The notes below the pieces were generated by a model that worked only from the letters and a program-made list of their open reading frames with translations, had not been told where the DNA came from and did no database searches. A program made the translations under genes and the position numbers. Source: Lineus longissimus (Eukaryota > Nemertea > Pilidiophora > Heteronemertea > Lineidae). From it: DNA of 64,000 bases. Below are positions 10,404 to 20,708 of the stretch, in pieces (position 1 is the stretch's first letter; the number at the start of each line of letters is the position of its first letter). Where the stretch lies: NCBI RefSeq assembly GCF_910592395.1, contig NC_088309.1, forward strand, positions 11,536,501-11,600,500, read 5' to 3'.

Positions 10404-10731
10404 TTGGTTTCAATTCTGTCAAAAGAAGAAGTAATGTTGAAAAAAAAAAAAAAAACAACAAAAAAAAACAACAAAAAAAACAAAACAAAAAACAAACAAA
10501 CAAACAAAGCAAAACAAAATTTGTAGTAAGCGCCTCTGGTTGTTGACTTCAAACGTCATCACTTCAAGTAAAACTATATAGTGCCTAATGTCTTGATACC
10601 ACTGTGCCTCAGTTGGGAAAATTTTCAGTAAACTTTAAGGTAGTGTTTCGGTTGGATTTCTTTTTCCTCTTCTATGGGGTCACACTGAACCCCGGTGAGC
10701 GAGAGAGAGAGGTCCGACCCTGGCACTCGCT

Positions 10732-12900
10732 TTGGTGACCTTTCCTGGTTCTGAATTTCAGTCGAGGTTCCAACCCGACAGATGGGAACTCAACACCGGA
10801 TTCGATCCTCTAAAAGCTACTTCCGAACGTAGGTCACCAAGGCGGACCGAGTGTCGGGGTTCGGTGCCCTCTCTCTCTTCGCCCACTGTGCTGTTACTAA
10901 AAGTTTGGGATGTCAAAGGTAAAAACTGGCAAGACTGTCTTGACTCACTCTCCCTAAGAGACCCTAATTCGTTCGTAGCGGGGCAGCTACACACAGAAAA
11001 GCAAAACTGGTCCATACTGCTCGATCAGGTTAATGATAAAGATTCTAAGTTGGTGGAAAAGTGGATTTTCAACGAAGTTGAAATAGTGGATTTCTTTCAA
11101 CCTTTTAAGGGTTACTTCAAAGGGGAATTCTATGACTCAAAGCTTCCCCCGGCAATGGTCTTTCATAACGCGCCAAATTGTGCCCAACACAAAGAGGATA
11201 TCGTGAGTCATCTAGAGGAAGGTTTGCGTAATGGTTCGCTTGAGCTAGTAGGAAAGGTTGGAGAAGTAGACCCCCCTCATCTTGTGATGCCTCTCCTGAT
11301 GGTTGATGGCAAAAGGAAAAAGAGGCTCTGCCATAATGAGCAGTTTTTGAACTTATGGATGCGCCACATTCCGTTCTCTCTTGAGGGTCTCTCTCTCCTT
11401 CCTTCCCTACTGGATCAAGGGGATTTTATGGCGTCGTCTGACGAAAAATCAGCCTACTTAGGAGTTCGCTTATCTCCAGCTTCGCGAACCTATTTTGGGG
11501 TACAGTTTGCTGGATGGTACCTAAGGTACACGGTTCTGCCATTTGGCTGGTCGGAATCGCCATACATCTACCAGACCATTGGGATGCAGGTTACGTCATT
11601 CCTGCGTCTCCGTGGAATGATTACAACTCAGTACCTCGACGATAGATTCCTTGGCCCGTTGAAATCCATCATTGCATCTAAATTGAATCAGACCGGATGG
11701 TCCATTTATTTCAATGCAGCCATCCTTGACCTCTTGGGTTTCTTCATAGAACAGAATAAGTCCCTCTGGTTCCCTGTCTTAGCAATGATCCACCTTGGCC
11801 TTTTTATTCACTCTGATTTGAGACAGTTTAGCATCCCAGAGGCTAAACGGGAGAATTTCAAGATCTTACGGGAAACCATTTTAGAGTCGGAAGCTGTGCA
11901 TGTCAAAACTATGGAAAAATTCATGGGCAAATGTACGTCTTTTAAGTTGTGTATCCCAGTCGCAAGGCTATACATCCGGATCATGGCTGCCAGCATTTCA
12001 AAGGCTTTGAAGTCAGGGTCCCCCATCAAAATTGAGGGCGATCTTAGGGAAGAAATTCTCTTCTGGGGCTGCATCGATAACTTTGAACAGGGATCAACAT
12101 GGCTGAGTGAGAGACACGTTGACCTAACACTGGCTACCGACTCTAGTGGTTTTGCGTGGGGGGCGGCCTTGGGAGGTAGTAACCTCCTGTACGACCTCTG
12201 GCCCAAAAACGACCAACGCCCGATTCACATCAAAGAATCGGATGCCTTGTTGCACACCCTTTATTCTATCGAAGACCGTTTGAAGAACCGCAGAATTGAC
12301 GCAAGGGTTGACAATAAGGCCTTGGTCGAAGCATGGGAGAAGTTGAAACCCAAAGACCCTGCCTTGGTGAGAATTGTAAAGTGTATAATTCAGTTGGTTG
12401 CTAAGCTGAATTGTGACCTTAGACTCATTTACATTCCCTCGGCGGAAAACCCAGCTGATGCGCCCTCTCGTACATTGTCACTCTCGGACTCGCGCCTATC
12501 GGATTCAACTTGGCGCAAAGTAGAAAACCTTTTTGGCCCTCATACATGGGATTTGATGGCGTTGGACTCCAACGCCATGTTGAATCCATTAGGCCAGGCT
12601 CTACCTCATTACACTCCCTGGCCTCTACCAAATTCGAACGGAGTGAACGTATTTACTCAGAATTTATTTACAAAAGAGAATTACTACTGCTTTCCCCCTT
12701 ATGGTCTCATCCCGGCTGTGCTTGCTTTCCTAGCACGAGAAAATCCGAGACCACTTCGGATATCATTAGTAGTTCCCCAAAGGGCCCCTCTCCCAGCATG
12801 GTGGCCAAATCTTATCCAATCTGCTCGGTTGACCTTACTGGGGAATATAGGGGATGAGGACGTCATTGATATCCCATCCAATCCAGAAGTATCAAGGTAG
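10732..12900 (+). CDS. Reverse transcriptase-RNase H of the Ngaro-like element
   Basis: The open frame spans 722 codons, starting as an extended frame at GTG; the true start is uncertain, since CTGAATTTCAG at 10748-10758 could be a splice acceptor. The RT core includes PPHLVMPLL, SSDEKSAYLGVRL with D237, LPFGWSESPYIYQT and YLDD at residues 301-304. RNase H follows, with D470 (ATDSSG), E502 (KESDALL), D527 (RVDNKA) and D576 (NPADAPSR). This is the RT-RH arrangement of DIRS-order elements, with no aspartic protease or DDE integrase. The product would copy the element RNA into DNA. The frame is intact, so the enzyme may be functional. It is followed after 48 bases by a perfect hairpin. Confidence 0.85.
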   Translation: MVTFPGSEFQSRFQPDRWELNTGFDPLKATSERRSPRRTECRGSVPSLSSPTVLLLKVWDVKGKNWQDCLDSLSLRDPNSFVAGQLHTEKQNWSILLDQVNDKDSKLVEKWIFNEVEIVDFFQPFKGYFKGEFYDSKLPPAMVFHNAPNCAQHKEDIVSHLEEGLRNGSLELVGKVGEVDPPHLVMPLLMVDGKRKKRLCHNEQFLNLWMRHIPFSLEGLSLLPSLLDQGDFMASSDEKSAYLGVRLSPASRTYFGVQFAGWYLRYTVLPFGWSESPYIYQTIGMQVTSFLRLRGMITTQYLDDRFLGPLKSIIASKLNQTGWSIYFNAAILDLLGFFIEQNKSLWFPVLAMIHLGLFIHSDLRQFSIPEAKRENFKILRETILESEAVHVKTMEKFMGKCTSFKLCIPVARLYIRIMAASISKALKSGSPIKIEGDLREEILFWGCIDNFEQGSTWLSERHVDLTLATDSSGFAWGAALGGSNLLYDLWPKNDQRPIHIKESDALLHTLYSIEDRLKNRRIDARVDNKALVEAWEKLKPKDPALVRIVKCIIQLVAKLNCDLRLIYIPSAENPADAPSRTLSLSDSRLSDSTWRKVENLFGPHTWDLMALDSNAMLNPLGQALPHYTPWPLPNSNGVNVFTQNLFTKENYYCFPPYGLIPAVLAFLARENPRPLRISLVVPQRAPLPAWWPNLIQSARLTLLGNIGDEDVIDIPSNPEVSR

Positions 12901-12948
12901 CAGGAAGGGTTGGGCGTTTGTGGTTTCTGAGTCTGAGGGGGTTGGTGT

Positions 12949-13012
12949 CTGTTGACTGTGCTTTAAGAGAGACTAGGCATGGCGCCAGTCTCTCTTAAAG
13001 CACAGTCAACAG
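12949..13012. other. Perfect 26-bp stem hairpin after the RT stop
   Basis: Left arm 12949-12974 (CTGTTGACTGTGCTTTAAG...) is the exact inverse of right arm 12987-13012, around a 12-base loop (AGGCATGGCGCC). The right half recurs alone at 13327-13370. A near-perfect whole hairpin recurs in the element fragment of U4 (58706-58769). It lies just past the RT frame. Whether it works in RNA (3' processing, frameshifting, packaging) or in DNA is unknown. Confidence 0.9.
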
Positions 13013-13034
13013 GCATTTGGTCTCAGTATTTGGG

Positions 13035-13326
13035 TTTTGATTGCCATGACTGTACCCCTGTAAAAGTCAGAGGAGGAGAAGTTTGGAATGATGAAAGCAC
13101 CGAAGAAGAAGAAATGTTATTATTGAGGAAAGCAAAATTTATTATGAGACTAGAAGGCAGTGTCCCGACTTGATTATTTTGAAAATGGCGGTCTGAACAC
13201 ATTAAAAGGTGGAACATGGCATTTTATCGACTTTGAAGTGTTCCGCAGTTAAAGGGAGACTATAGGCAGCAGCTAGGTAGGCAAGATAAAGTCATACAAA
13301 TTTGCCAATAGGGGTCAGTCATATCT
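13035..13326. repeat. Extra block 1 in the RT-recombinase interval, bounded by 62-bp direct repeats
   Basis: Host sequence 12973-13034 is repeated at 13327-13388, and the 292 bases between are absent from the related fragment in U4. The end of the block (13250-13326) is the inverse of the end of the dispersed repeat seen at 14462-14533. No gene is recognised. Confidence 0.75.
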
Positions 13327-13672
13327 CTAGGCATGGCGCCAGTCTCTCTTAAAGCACAGTCAACAGGCATTTGGTCTTAGTATTTGGGTAAGTACAGAAT
13401 CAAGGCAGCTCAGAGAGCAATGATTGAACGATGCTGTGGACAAGTCCAAGGATACTGCATCAGTCACGACCAACTTCTCATCAGAAAGCGTCACCACCAG
13501 CATATTCAATGTTCAGTTCCAACCTGTACCAGTCCAATGCACGCCTGTCATGGTCAGCAGTGGTCAGCTTAGCGCGATATGGAACATTCTTCCGAAACTC
13601 AAGCGAGGGAAGTCTGCTCATTAGCCTATCTCGCGCACTGCTCCTTCTTGTCAAACATCGTAGTGAAATCGT

Positions 13673-15495
13673 GGTACAGTGGGGCGTCCTCGAGGATTGC
13701 AGCTGGTCGGACAGACGTGAGGTGGAATGTGGGCGGCTGCACTTCTTCGTTGATGTGCGATGGCAGATAGCACAGTTGTTGCGTTGCATGACAGCTGAAA
13801 GTGAATGTGATATCATAGAACTGAGGCGTTTGCAATGAGACTATAGGTGAAGTAGAAGCAAGGAGTGAAATGGGCCATCTTCCAGTGACTAATATACAGA
13901 GTAAGGGCACTGGGTGTTGTTAGATTCAGCATTGACTGTATTCCTCATACAAGCGTGAATAGTGTGGACATACAGTGAGAGGTGAGAGACCCCTATTGAC
14001 TACTTCTTGTAACTTTATCTTGGATATTATATTAGTATTGAACTTCTAGCCATGGAATATGAAGAAATTGAAGTTGTAGGCATGGAATATGAAAAATTAT
14101 TCAACGGTGAAAGACATTATTCCATGAGGCTTTGCCGTGATCGCAAAGGACGCGACGCGATTGGTTCACATGCTAATGAGGTATGAATGATAATGATAAT
14201 TACCTCTATAATGCTACTTGGATAGCGACTGTGTCGTTGATTGCAACAGTGGTCTATGTCAATGTGTGCCTGTAATGTCAATGAAGTATGATGAGGTGAT
14301 GACGATAGTGCAATTATTAAATATTGGCAAGAGATCATACTGCAACATAGGTCTTGTTTTTGACAGATGACTGTGCGACATTCCCATTGGGTCTTGTTAG
14401 AGTCAGCGCTGCATGTATTCCTTGTACAAGCTTGAATAGTTGTGACGGACTTTGAGGGGTGAGAGACCCCTATCGGCTACTTCGGCTAACTTTATCTTGC
14501 CTACCTAGCTGCTAGCAATAGTGCCCCTTTATCAAGACTGAAACCCACTGTGCGGGGCTAAGAAATTACCTTTATAATCCTAGTTGGATAACCACTGTGT
14601 AGATGATTTGAAGAGTGCTCTGTGGATGTGTGCCTGTAATGTCAATGTAAGTATGATGAGGTGATGACGATAGTGGAATGACGAAATATTGGAAAGAGAT
14701 CTATTCCTAGAAGAACATATGTCCTGTTTTGACTAGGTGGCGCATTTTAGAATCAGCAGTGAGCACTGTGTGTAACATGGTGGAGGCAGCGGAGATAATA
14801 ACTGTGTCGAAAGTATTGTTATAGGGCCTTCCCTAGGCCCATGGGGTTAAATTTACAATCCACGATTGAAAAGACGTAGTTTGATCGCATTCAACTATAA
14901 ATACATTGAACAGTTGTGTTCCTTTAGTCAACCGATGACCTTTTGTTGGGCCATGATCGGTAAACTGTAAATGTATTATGGACTGGGAGACGGGGGAAAC
15001 ACAAGTGAAACTGAAATGGACCAAAACAAGTGATTTTGGGGCTTTGGTTTAGACGCATGCCCCACATGCGCCATGCGGGATTATACGGTTCATGTGAACT
15101 TGTTGACATCTACATGATCTAGTTCTGTTATTGGTCATGGTACATGGTAGGCCTAATCATCATGGCTATATGTTTCAGGAAAAGCTCGGAGTAAAATGAA
15201 CTGCCGATGAATAATGATGTTGTTCATGTTTACCATGTTTACTAGTACATAGCCATAGGGTATGCACTGGCCAGTGCACTTTCTGCACGTCGTCATGGTC
15301 ATGTACGTGATACCTTGCATATTTTGTTTTTTTAATGCGCATGCTTTTTGGGCAAAATCACTTGTACCAACACTAATGAATAATGTCTTCTTATCCCTAT
15401 GACTCCATACACAGTGAGGGCATTGTCCCATTCCCATCAAATGGTAACTTATTGTACCGTATTAGGGTGGAAGTTGGGGAGCAGATACCTACCGT
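13673..15495. repeat. Extra block 2 in the RT-recombinase interval, bounded by 135-bp direct repeats
   Basis: Host sequence 13538-13672 recurs with few changes at 15496-15630. The 1.8 kb between them is missing from the U4 fragment, where the two flanks are continuous. The block contains a copy of the dispersed repeat (13838-14026), internal repeats (GTCAATGTAAGTATGATGAGG-like words near 14270 and 14645) and no convincing coding frame. Confidence 0.75.
13838..14026 (+). repeat. Dispersed repeat family, copy 3
   Basis: It runs from GAGACTATAGGTGAAGTAGA to CCCCTATTGACTACTTC and TAACTTTATCTTG. A further right-end copy at 14380-14533 extends into CTACCTAGCTGCTAG...CCCCTTTA. That end is inverted at 13250-13330 (TAAAGGGAGACTATAGGC, GCTAGGTAGGCAAGATAAAG), giving terminal inverted repeats of about 75 bp for the full-length family. 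Confidence 0.7.
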
Positions 15496-15637
15496 TGCAC
15501 GCCTGTCATAATCAGTAGTGATGAGCTTAGCGCGATATGGAACATTCTTCAGAAACTCAAGCGAGGGAAGTCTGCTCATTAGCATATCTCGCGCACTGCT
15601 CCTTCTTGTCAAACATCGTAGTGAAATCGTAATGGAA

Positions 15638-15662
15638 AACGTCTGGCTTTGCGCCAGACGTT
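15638..15662. other. Short hairpin (10-bp stem) before the recombinase gene
   Basis: AACGTCTGGC pairs with GCCAGACGTT around a five-base loop. The same hairpin, with one change, is present in the U4 fragment near 59077-59104. It is one of at least two conserved hairpins between RT and recombinase in this element family. Confidence 0.75.
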
Positions 15663-16153
15663 GAGACTAATAAGTGAAGAACTAATAGGTAAAGAACTTC
15701 TACTTGCGCGAGACTGCTCTGATAAAATTATCATTGCAGAGACTACGGTGACGTACACATATATTTTTTACAATCAAAAATGCCCTCAAAAGACGAAATG
15801 GAATGATTATTTTATTGATTTTTCCTACTATATGACTTCCAATTATCACTTTATACAAATAGATCGGCGTTAGGTCGCATGCTTTTCTTTCCTGGTGACA
15901 CTATAAAGCAAAATAGTTGCAACCCCGTAAATGCGCTATAAGTCCAATAATAAGTGACGGTGACCCGTTATAAATGTTTCGCCAGCTTCGCTTTTTTGCC
16001 GCTACGCGGCGCGTTGGGCCCTTGCGTCGAGGATACATTGCATCTCCCCTGACCTGTCCAATTTTCTTAGCTCGACTGGACCTCCCATCCCGGTCTCCGT
16101 TCCGAAAATGAGGAATCAATGTAGCAATAAATTCACAGTAACGAGTTATTTCC

Positions 16154-17407
16154 GTGGGCAAAACTAAGTCCGTCTGGATACTACGCTCCTCTATTTATCA
16201 GTCTCGTTCATTCCAGAAACGCAGGAAATCGAAGTACGACAGGGTAGACATCTTTACCCTCCAATCTCGAGTGGGTTTTTTGATGGACACGTACCACGAA
16301 TCAGCGACGCAAAGGAAAAAGTCCAAGATCCAGGTTGACCTTGAAAGTTTTCTCCATGGTATAGGTAGAACCATTGATAACTGTACTCCATCGGATTTAT
16401 GCCTTTTCCTGGCGGCATGTGATTCCCAGGGTAAAACTCCGGTTCATCACGTTGACTGTGAATTTATGACAGACCTGAAACCTCTTTGTGCATGCCCTCT
16501 ACGTTTGGCTTATAACACAGTTGTAAGTAAAATCTCCCAGATGAAATCCATCTTCATAGCTTTGGGTAGATGCCGCCCCTGGGGTCAGATCCTTGGTAAC
16601 CCGGCTATCTCCGAGGATATATCCATTTATCAGAAACAAGTCAAAGTGGAACAGAGCAAGGCTCATGTGACCTCCAAACAGGCCAAACCCATTTTCATAT
16701 CGAAGCTAAGGTTGTTGGCGCTCTACTTAGAGCGTCACTTGGAATCAGAATCGGAATCTTCCGAATCATTTATCTTTGCTAGAGACCAGGCCCTATTCAA
16801 GCTTTTATTTTTTGGGGGCGACCGGTCCCACGATCTTGGACTGATGCTCTGTCAAGAACTGAAGGAACTCCCAAACCATGAGGGCTTCCTTATCAGGCAC
16901 ACCTGGGGTAAAACAGCCAGAATTGATAGGCCCAAGGTTTTCTCGGTTCTAAGGTGTCAGGACAAATCTTTATGCCCAGTGGAGGCTATAGAAAGGTATT
17001 TTTCTGTGGCAAAGTCCATTGGTATCAATCTTGGGTGTGGTTTCCTGTTCCGTCCAGTGTGGAAAGGCCAAGTGTTAAACAAGCCACTCTCATACGAAGC
17101 GATATACGCTAGACTTAAATTCTACTTGCGCTCCCTTGGTATTGACGAGGGGGAAACCCCTCACAGCTTCAGAGGAGGTTGCGCAATATCTCTTCACGCA
17201 GCCACAGGTGATGGGAGGGACCTAGGCGCCGTGATGCAACATATTGGCTGGGCTTCAGAGGCATCAGCTAAGCATTATACCAGGGCAGATTGCTCTAACC
17301 AGACCCGTTTGAATGCCAGGCTTATGCACAATCTAAATATTGTTTCTCAGGCTGAACAGGATTTTGTCAATGAGAGAAGTCTACCAAATGCCTTACCACG
17401 TTTGTAA
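16154..17407 (+). CDS. Tyrosine recombinase of the Ngaro-like element
   Basis: The open frame is 417 codons from a GTG; the first ATG is MDTYHES at about residue 38, so the true start is uncertain. It shows the phage-integrase fold signature: R224 (GGDRSHDL), H337-x2-R340 (PHSFRGG), H363 (QHIGW) and nucleophile Y375 (AKHYTR). N-terminal residues to about 190 match the helical core-binding part (LRLAYNTVVSKISQM). Family knowledge: such enzymes join and integrate circular DNA copies of DIRS-order elements without making target duplications. All catalytic residues are present. About 320 bases separate the stop from repeat B1. Confidence 0.85.
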   Translation: MGKTKSVWILRSSIYQSRSFQKRRKSKYDRVDIFTLQSRVGFLMDTYHESATQRKKSKIQVDLESFLHGIGRTIDNCTPSDLCLFLAACDSQGKTPVHHVDCEFMTDLKPLCACPLRLAYNTVVSKISQMKSIFIALGRCRPWGQILGNPAISEDISIYQKQVKVEQSKAHVTSKQAKPIFISKLRLLALYLERHLESESESSESFIFARDQALFKLLFFGGDRSHDLGLMLCQELKELPNHEGFLIRHTWGKTARIDRPKVFSVLRCQDKSLCPVEAIERYFSVAKSIGINLGCGFLFRPVWKGQVLNKPLSYEAIYARLKFYLRSLGIDEGETPHSFRGGCAISLHAATGDGRDLGAVMQHIGWASEASAKHYTRADCSNQTRLNARLMHNLNIVSQAEQDFVNERSLPNALPRL

Positions 17408-17727
17408 TTTCTCGAGTATAGGCCTGGGTATCCGGTGTCATGCAGTTATACAGGCTACCCACAGTCAAGATTAATACGGTCTCTGGAGCAGTAATTGCAT
17501 GCAGTCTTCCTAGGCAGTCCAGTACATATATATATAGAGCAGTTGTAATTCTATTTTGTGTTAAAACCTATTTCGTAATAAAGCCAAAATATAGTTGATT
17601 TACTTGTTTCCTGTTTTCTATGCTTTGTTTATATGTATGAGTTTGGGGATGAGTTTGGGATAAAACTCTGTATAAAACACGCATACCTGCTGGGCAGGGG
17701 TTAGCGTAGTCAGTCTGTGTGGGTGGA

Positions 17728-17796
17728 GATTCGCATCATCCCCCAATCTTATCAGCATAACATGCATGTGATGGCGCACCACTTGGAATAGGTATA
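17728..17796 (+). repeat. Split direct repeat B1
   Basis: Sixty-nine bases (GATTCGCATCATCCCCC... to ...TTGGAATAGGTATA) are identical to B2 at 18017-18085. It ends exactly where A2 begins, giving the B1-A2 junction expected from a circular intermediate. Confidence 0.85.
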
Positions 17797-17862
17797 TTTC
17801 CAAAGTGGGGTGACGTCATGTGCACGTGAGCTGAGCGGCAATGTCATTATTGTTTGGAACAC
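17797..17862 (+). repeat. Split direct repeat A2
   Basis: Identical to A1 (7367-7432) over 66 bases. It is followed by 154 bases (17863-18016) found only here, before B2. In described elements of this type A2 and B2 are expected to be closer, so the spacer is odd. Confidence 0.85.
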
Positions 17863-18016
17863 GACAGGGACGGATGTGACGAACGGATGTCGGAGAGGAA
17901 CAAACTGTGCTCCAGATGAGGGATTCTATTCCAAGGACAGTGTGATCTTACCCAACCCGCCCTCCCTTGTCTGCTTGGGACTCAAGTGCGCTCTCTCTGC
18001 ATGTTGTGCAAGTTGC

Positions 18017-18085
18017 GATTCGCATCATCCCCCAATCTTATCAGCATAACATGCATGTGATGGCGCACCACTTGGAATAGGTATA
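18017..18085 (+). repeat. Split direct repeat B2 (right terminus)
   Basis: Identical to B1. Similarity stops at 18085, which is taken as the right end of the element. There is no convincing target duplication, as expected for recombinase-mediated insertion. Confidence 0.8.
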
Positions 18086-18538
18086 ATATCAGGATAGTGG
18101 CAAGAAGCCACCAGTGAAAAAGTGCAAAATGTGAAAGAATTGTGGGACCTGAAAATGTAATTGTTATTGTTAGGATGGATTCAACTGGGGTCACGGCCGG
18201 CTTAAAGACCTGCTGCCCGAGAGACCGTCTTCTTTCCTGAAAAATAGAAGCGAGATGCATTATATATTGAATGAGTACTGATAGAATTGCAACATAGATT
18301 AGGGACACAATTATTGAGCAGCTAAGCAACTCTAAGAGAAAGTGAAAATGAGAATGACACCAACCCAGTAACGATGCTAGGTCACCAGCGGTTGGCTTAA
18401 TACTAAGTAATGATTGATGTATCTTATGATGGAAGGTGAATCTTTTAATGTATATAGGAAAAATGAGATATACAATAGTGTCGCCCTTCCTGGCTGGAAG
18501 CTGGGCCCTACCCTGCTTCCAAGCGTAAGACTAGTTCA
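18086..18538. other. No gene recognised
   Basis: The 450 bases between the Ngaro-like element and the minus-strand LINE frame contain no conserved frame or clear repeat. The part nearest the LINE (about 18380-18538) may be LINE 3' untranslated sequence. No poly-A tail is visible on the minus strand. Confidence 0.5.
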
Positions 18539-20708
18539 CTAGTTTGAAACTATGTTATGGCTAAAGACAATATTGTCTTCTCCATCGATGACGCAGAAGG
18601 CATGGGTGTGACACCAAAATATTAGAAACGCGTTTAAATTATTTGTGAGATGGTAGAAATCGAAGTCAGTTTGGATGATCTTTCTGAGATATGATTTGAA
18701 TAGTAGCAGGGAGTCAGTGGGGCCGGAGCCAAAGCTCTTATTCGAAAGGGTTTTGTAGGTTGCTGACTTGAACAAAACAAAGATGAGCTTTAGCTGCTTC
18801 TTGACAGGTGTGTTTGGTGACAATAGAAATACGTAATCTTCGGGACAAAATACATAGTCTGTGTCAAGACCACTAGCGAGTCGAATCACAAGTGAACAAA
18901 GATTACTGGTGGAGGGGCATTCCAAGAATGTGTGCTTTGGATCATCGTAAGCAGAGCAGAAAAGACAGTCGGGAGTTCGGACAAAACCAGCATCGTAGCG
19001 GAATACTTGGTTGGCTATGGCACCATGAGAAATCTGCCATAGCACCTCCCCATGCTCTTTTGGAATGGGAGAAGTGTAAAAAGCCGAAAACCTCGGATAA
19101 TTTGCCGACAAGAGAGAATCCTTCCACTTGTATCCCGGTGGGTTGGCGTGTGTTTGGGAGTAGTAATTGGCCCTACAAAAATATTTGTAGAAGTTCATGG
19201 TGGCCAGGTCCTGAAATCGAAAGCACTTTTCTGAATCGAGTGGATCAAGGACACTGAGGGGCGTGCATGTTTGCTGTCCCAAAGGAGGGGACACCGGGGA
19301 CCGAATTACTTCGAGCCAAGTTTCGGGAATAGCCCTGAGTAGTGCATGGTGCTCCTTTTCCAATAGGCGAAGAGAGTGGTTGCTGGCAAGCTGATGGATT
19401 TCTTCCTTGAAGGAACCATCTTGATGGAAAAGACAAGCAATAATGGAAATGTGAGTGAGGTTAAGGATAGAATTTGAGGGGGTGTAACCTGGCAGGAGGG
19501 TCGGGTTGAAAAAGATTGGTCCGGAGAGAATTTGATATCTTTTGTCAACAGTGCTGAGGATGGTTAAAACGGCTTGGGAAGTGATGCAATCCCTCATGTA
19601 CTGATAAAGTTTGGTGGACGGATACTAAAACTCCATCAGTAGATCACACAACGCCCGGCAGTCTCTGAAAATATATCGGCACATTCCAAAAGCAGGATGG
19701 TCCGCCTCCCCGAAAGACATGTGTTTGCAGAAAGCTAGTCAGAACGACGCAATTTTGTACGTTACACTAACCAGGCAGAGGCCATCATCATCAATGTGCA
19801 GATATAGAAGGCTTTGCTTGACCCAGTGACGCTTACCATGCCAAAATGAGTTGGTGAAAATAGCCTGAATGTCAGAGACGAGTTTCTTCGGAGGTGATGA
19901 AATATGAAATTTATGCCACAGCCTTGAAGCTACCAGGCAATTGATGACTAGGACTCTGCCCTTTAGAGAAAGGAACGGGAAGATGGGCTTTCATCGACTA
20001 ATTATGCGCTAGACATATTGTAAGGTATTCTCCCAGTTCTGGTCTTCAAAGGTCGCATTATTCCCAAGCTGAACACCAAGGAATTTTAACCCATCACTAG
20101 TCCACGAGAGGTTGAGGGGCGTGTCCAATCTATCCTTCCAGTCACCACACCACATACACTTTGTTTTTACCATATTGATTTTTGCGGATGAAGCAAGCTC
20201 ATAGAGATCAAGGCAACGTGACAGGGCGGTGAACTCAGAGTTTCTGGCTATGAAAGCATTTTAATGCTACGCTGATGATATTAAAATATCATCAGCGTAG
20301 CCAGACAGCTTTTGAAAGCATTTCCCGTCAACGGAAAAACGAGAGATATTTGGATTAACCCTTATGTAGAGGAAGCGGCTCTATTCATATAGCGTAGAGC
20401 GAACCTGAAAGAGGGCAACCCTGACGAATACCCCTTCCGAATTTGAAAGGACAGGTGAGGTCCCCATTCAGTTTGAGAAGACACTCAGGATGGCTATAGA
20501 TAAGTTTGACGAATGATATAAACTTCTTGCTGTACCATAGCGCTGATAGACACCTGAGAAGCCAATCGTGAGCAACACGGTCGGAAGCTGCCTCCTGATC
20601 AAGGGCGATTATTGCAAGAGGAATGTCCCTATTGTTGTAAAATCGGGCGTATAATGATACCAGCCACTTGGCGCGGCGCTGCTTAGCTGGTAATCCGACA
20701 GGTGGCAC
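18539..20708 (-). pseudogene. Decayed L1/Tx1-like LINE ORF2 (reverse transcriptase and C-terminal zinc finger)
   Basis: On the minus strand, 20708-20385 reads LDQEAASDRVAHDWLLRCLS and RGIRQGCPLSGSLYAI, RT motifs of L1-like elements. Near 20300 GYADDI appears, then a stop inside a local palindrome. Next, 20230-20020 keeps ASSAKINMVKTKCMWCGDW and LKFLGVQLG, typical post-catalytic L1 words. Finally 19597-18539 is a 352-codon frame with CLFCSAYDDPKHTFLEC, the zinc knuckle found at the C-end of L1/Tx1 proteins. Frameshifts and stops separate the parts, so the copy is dead. L1-type elements copy RNA into DNA at nicked chromosomal targets. Confidence 0.8.

Larger units (their letters stand above)
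7367..18085 (+). mobile_element. Ngaro-like tyrosine-recombinase (DIRS order) retrotransposon, about 10.7 kb
   Basis: Gene order is Gag (8652-10403), RT-RNase H (10732-12900), tyrosine recombinase (16154-17407). The ends are split direct repeats: A1 (7367-7432) on the left and B1-A2-B2 (17728-18085) on the right, with B1 touching A2 exactly. That arrangement is typical of the Ngaro/PAT type within the DIRS order, which integrates through a recombinase and a circular intermediate rather than a DDE integrase. A1/A2 (66 bp) and B1/B2 (69 bp) look identical by eye, so insertion is recent, or conversion has kept the pairs alike. The 3.2-kb gap between RT and recombinase carries later insertions. 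About 7433-8651 is non-coding except for a tandem repeat. Confidence 0.85.

Noticed and set aside
7367-18085. LTR retrotransposon
   Set aside because: The terminal repeats are split (A1; B1-A2-B2), there is no protease or DDE integrase, and a tyrosine recombinase is present.
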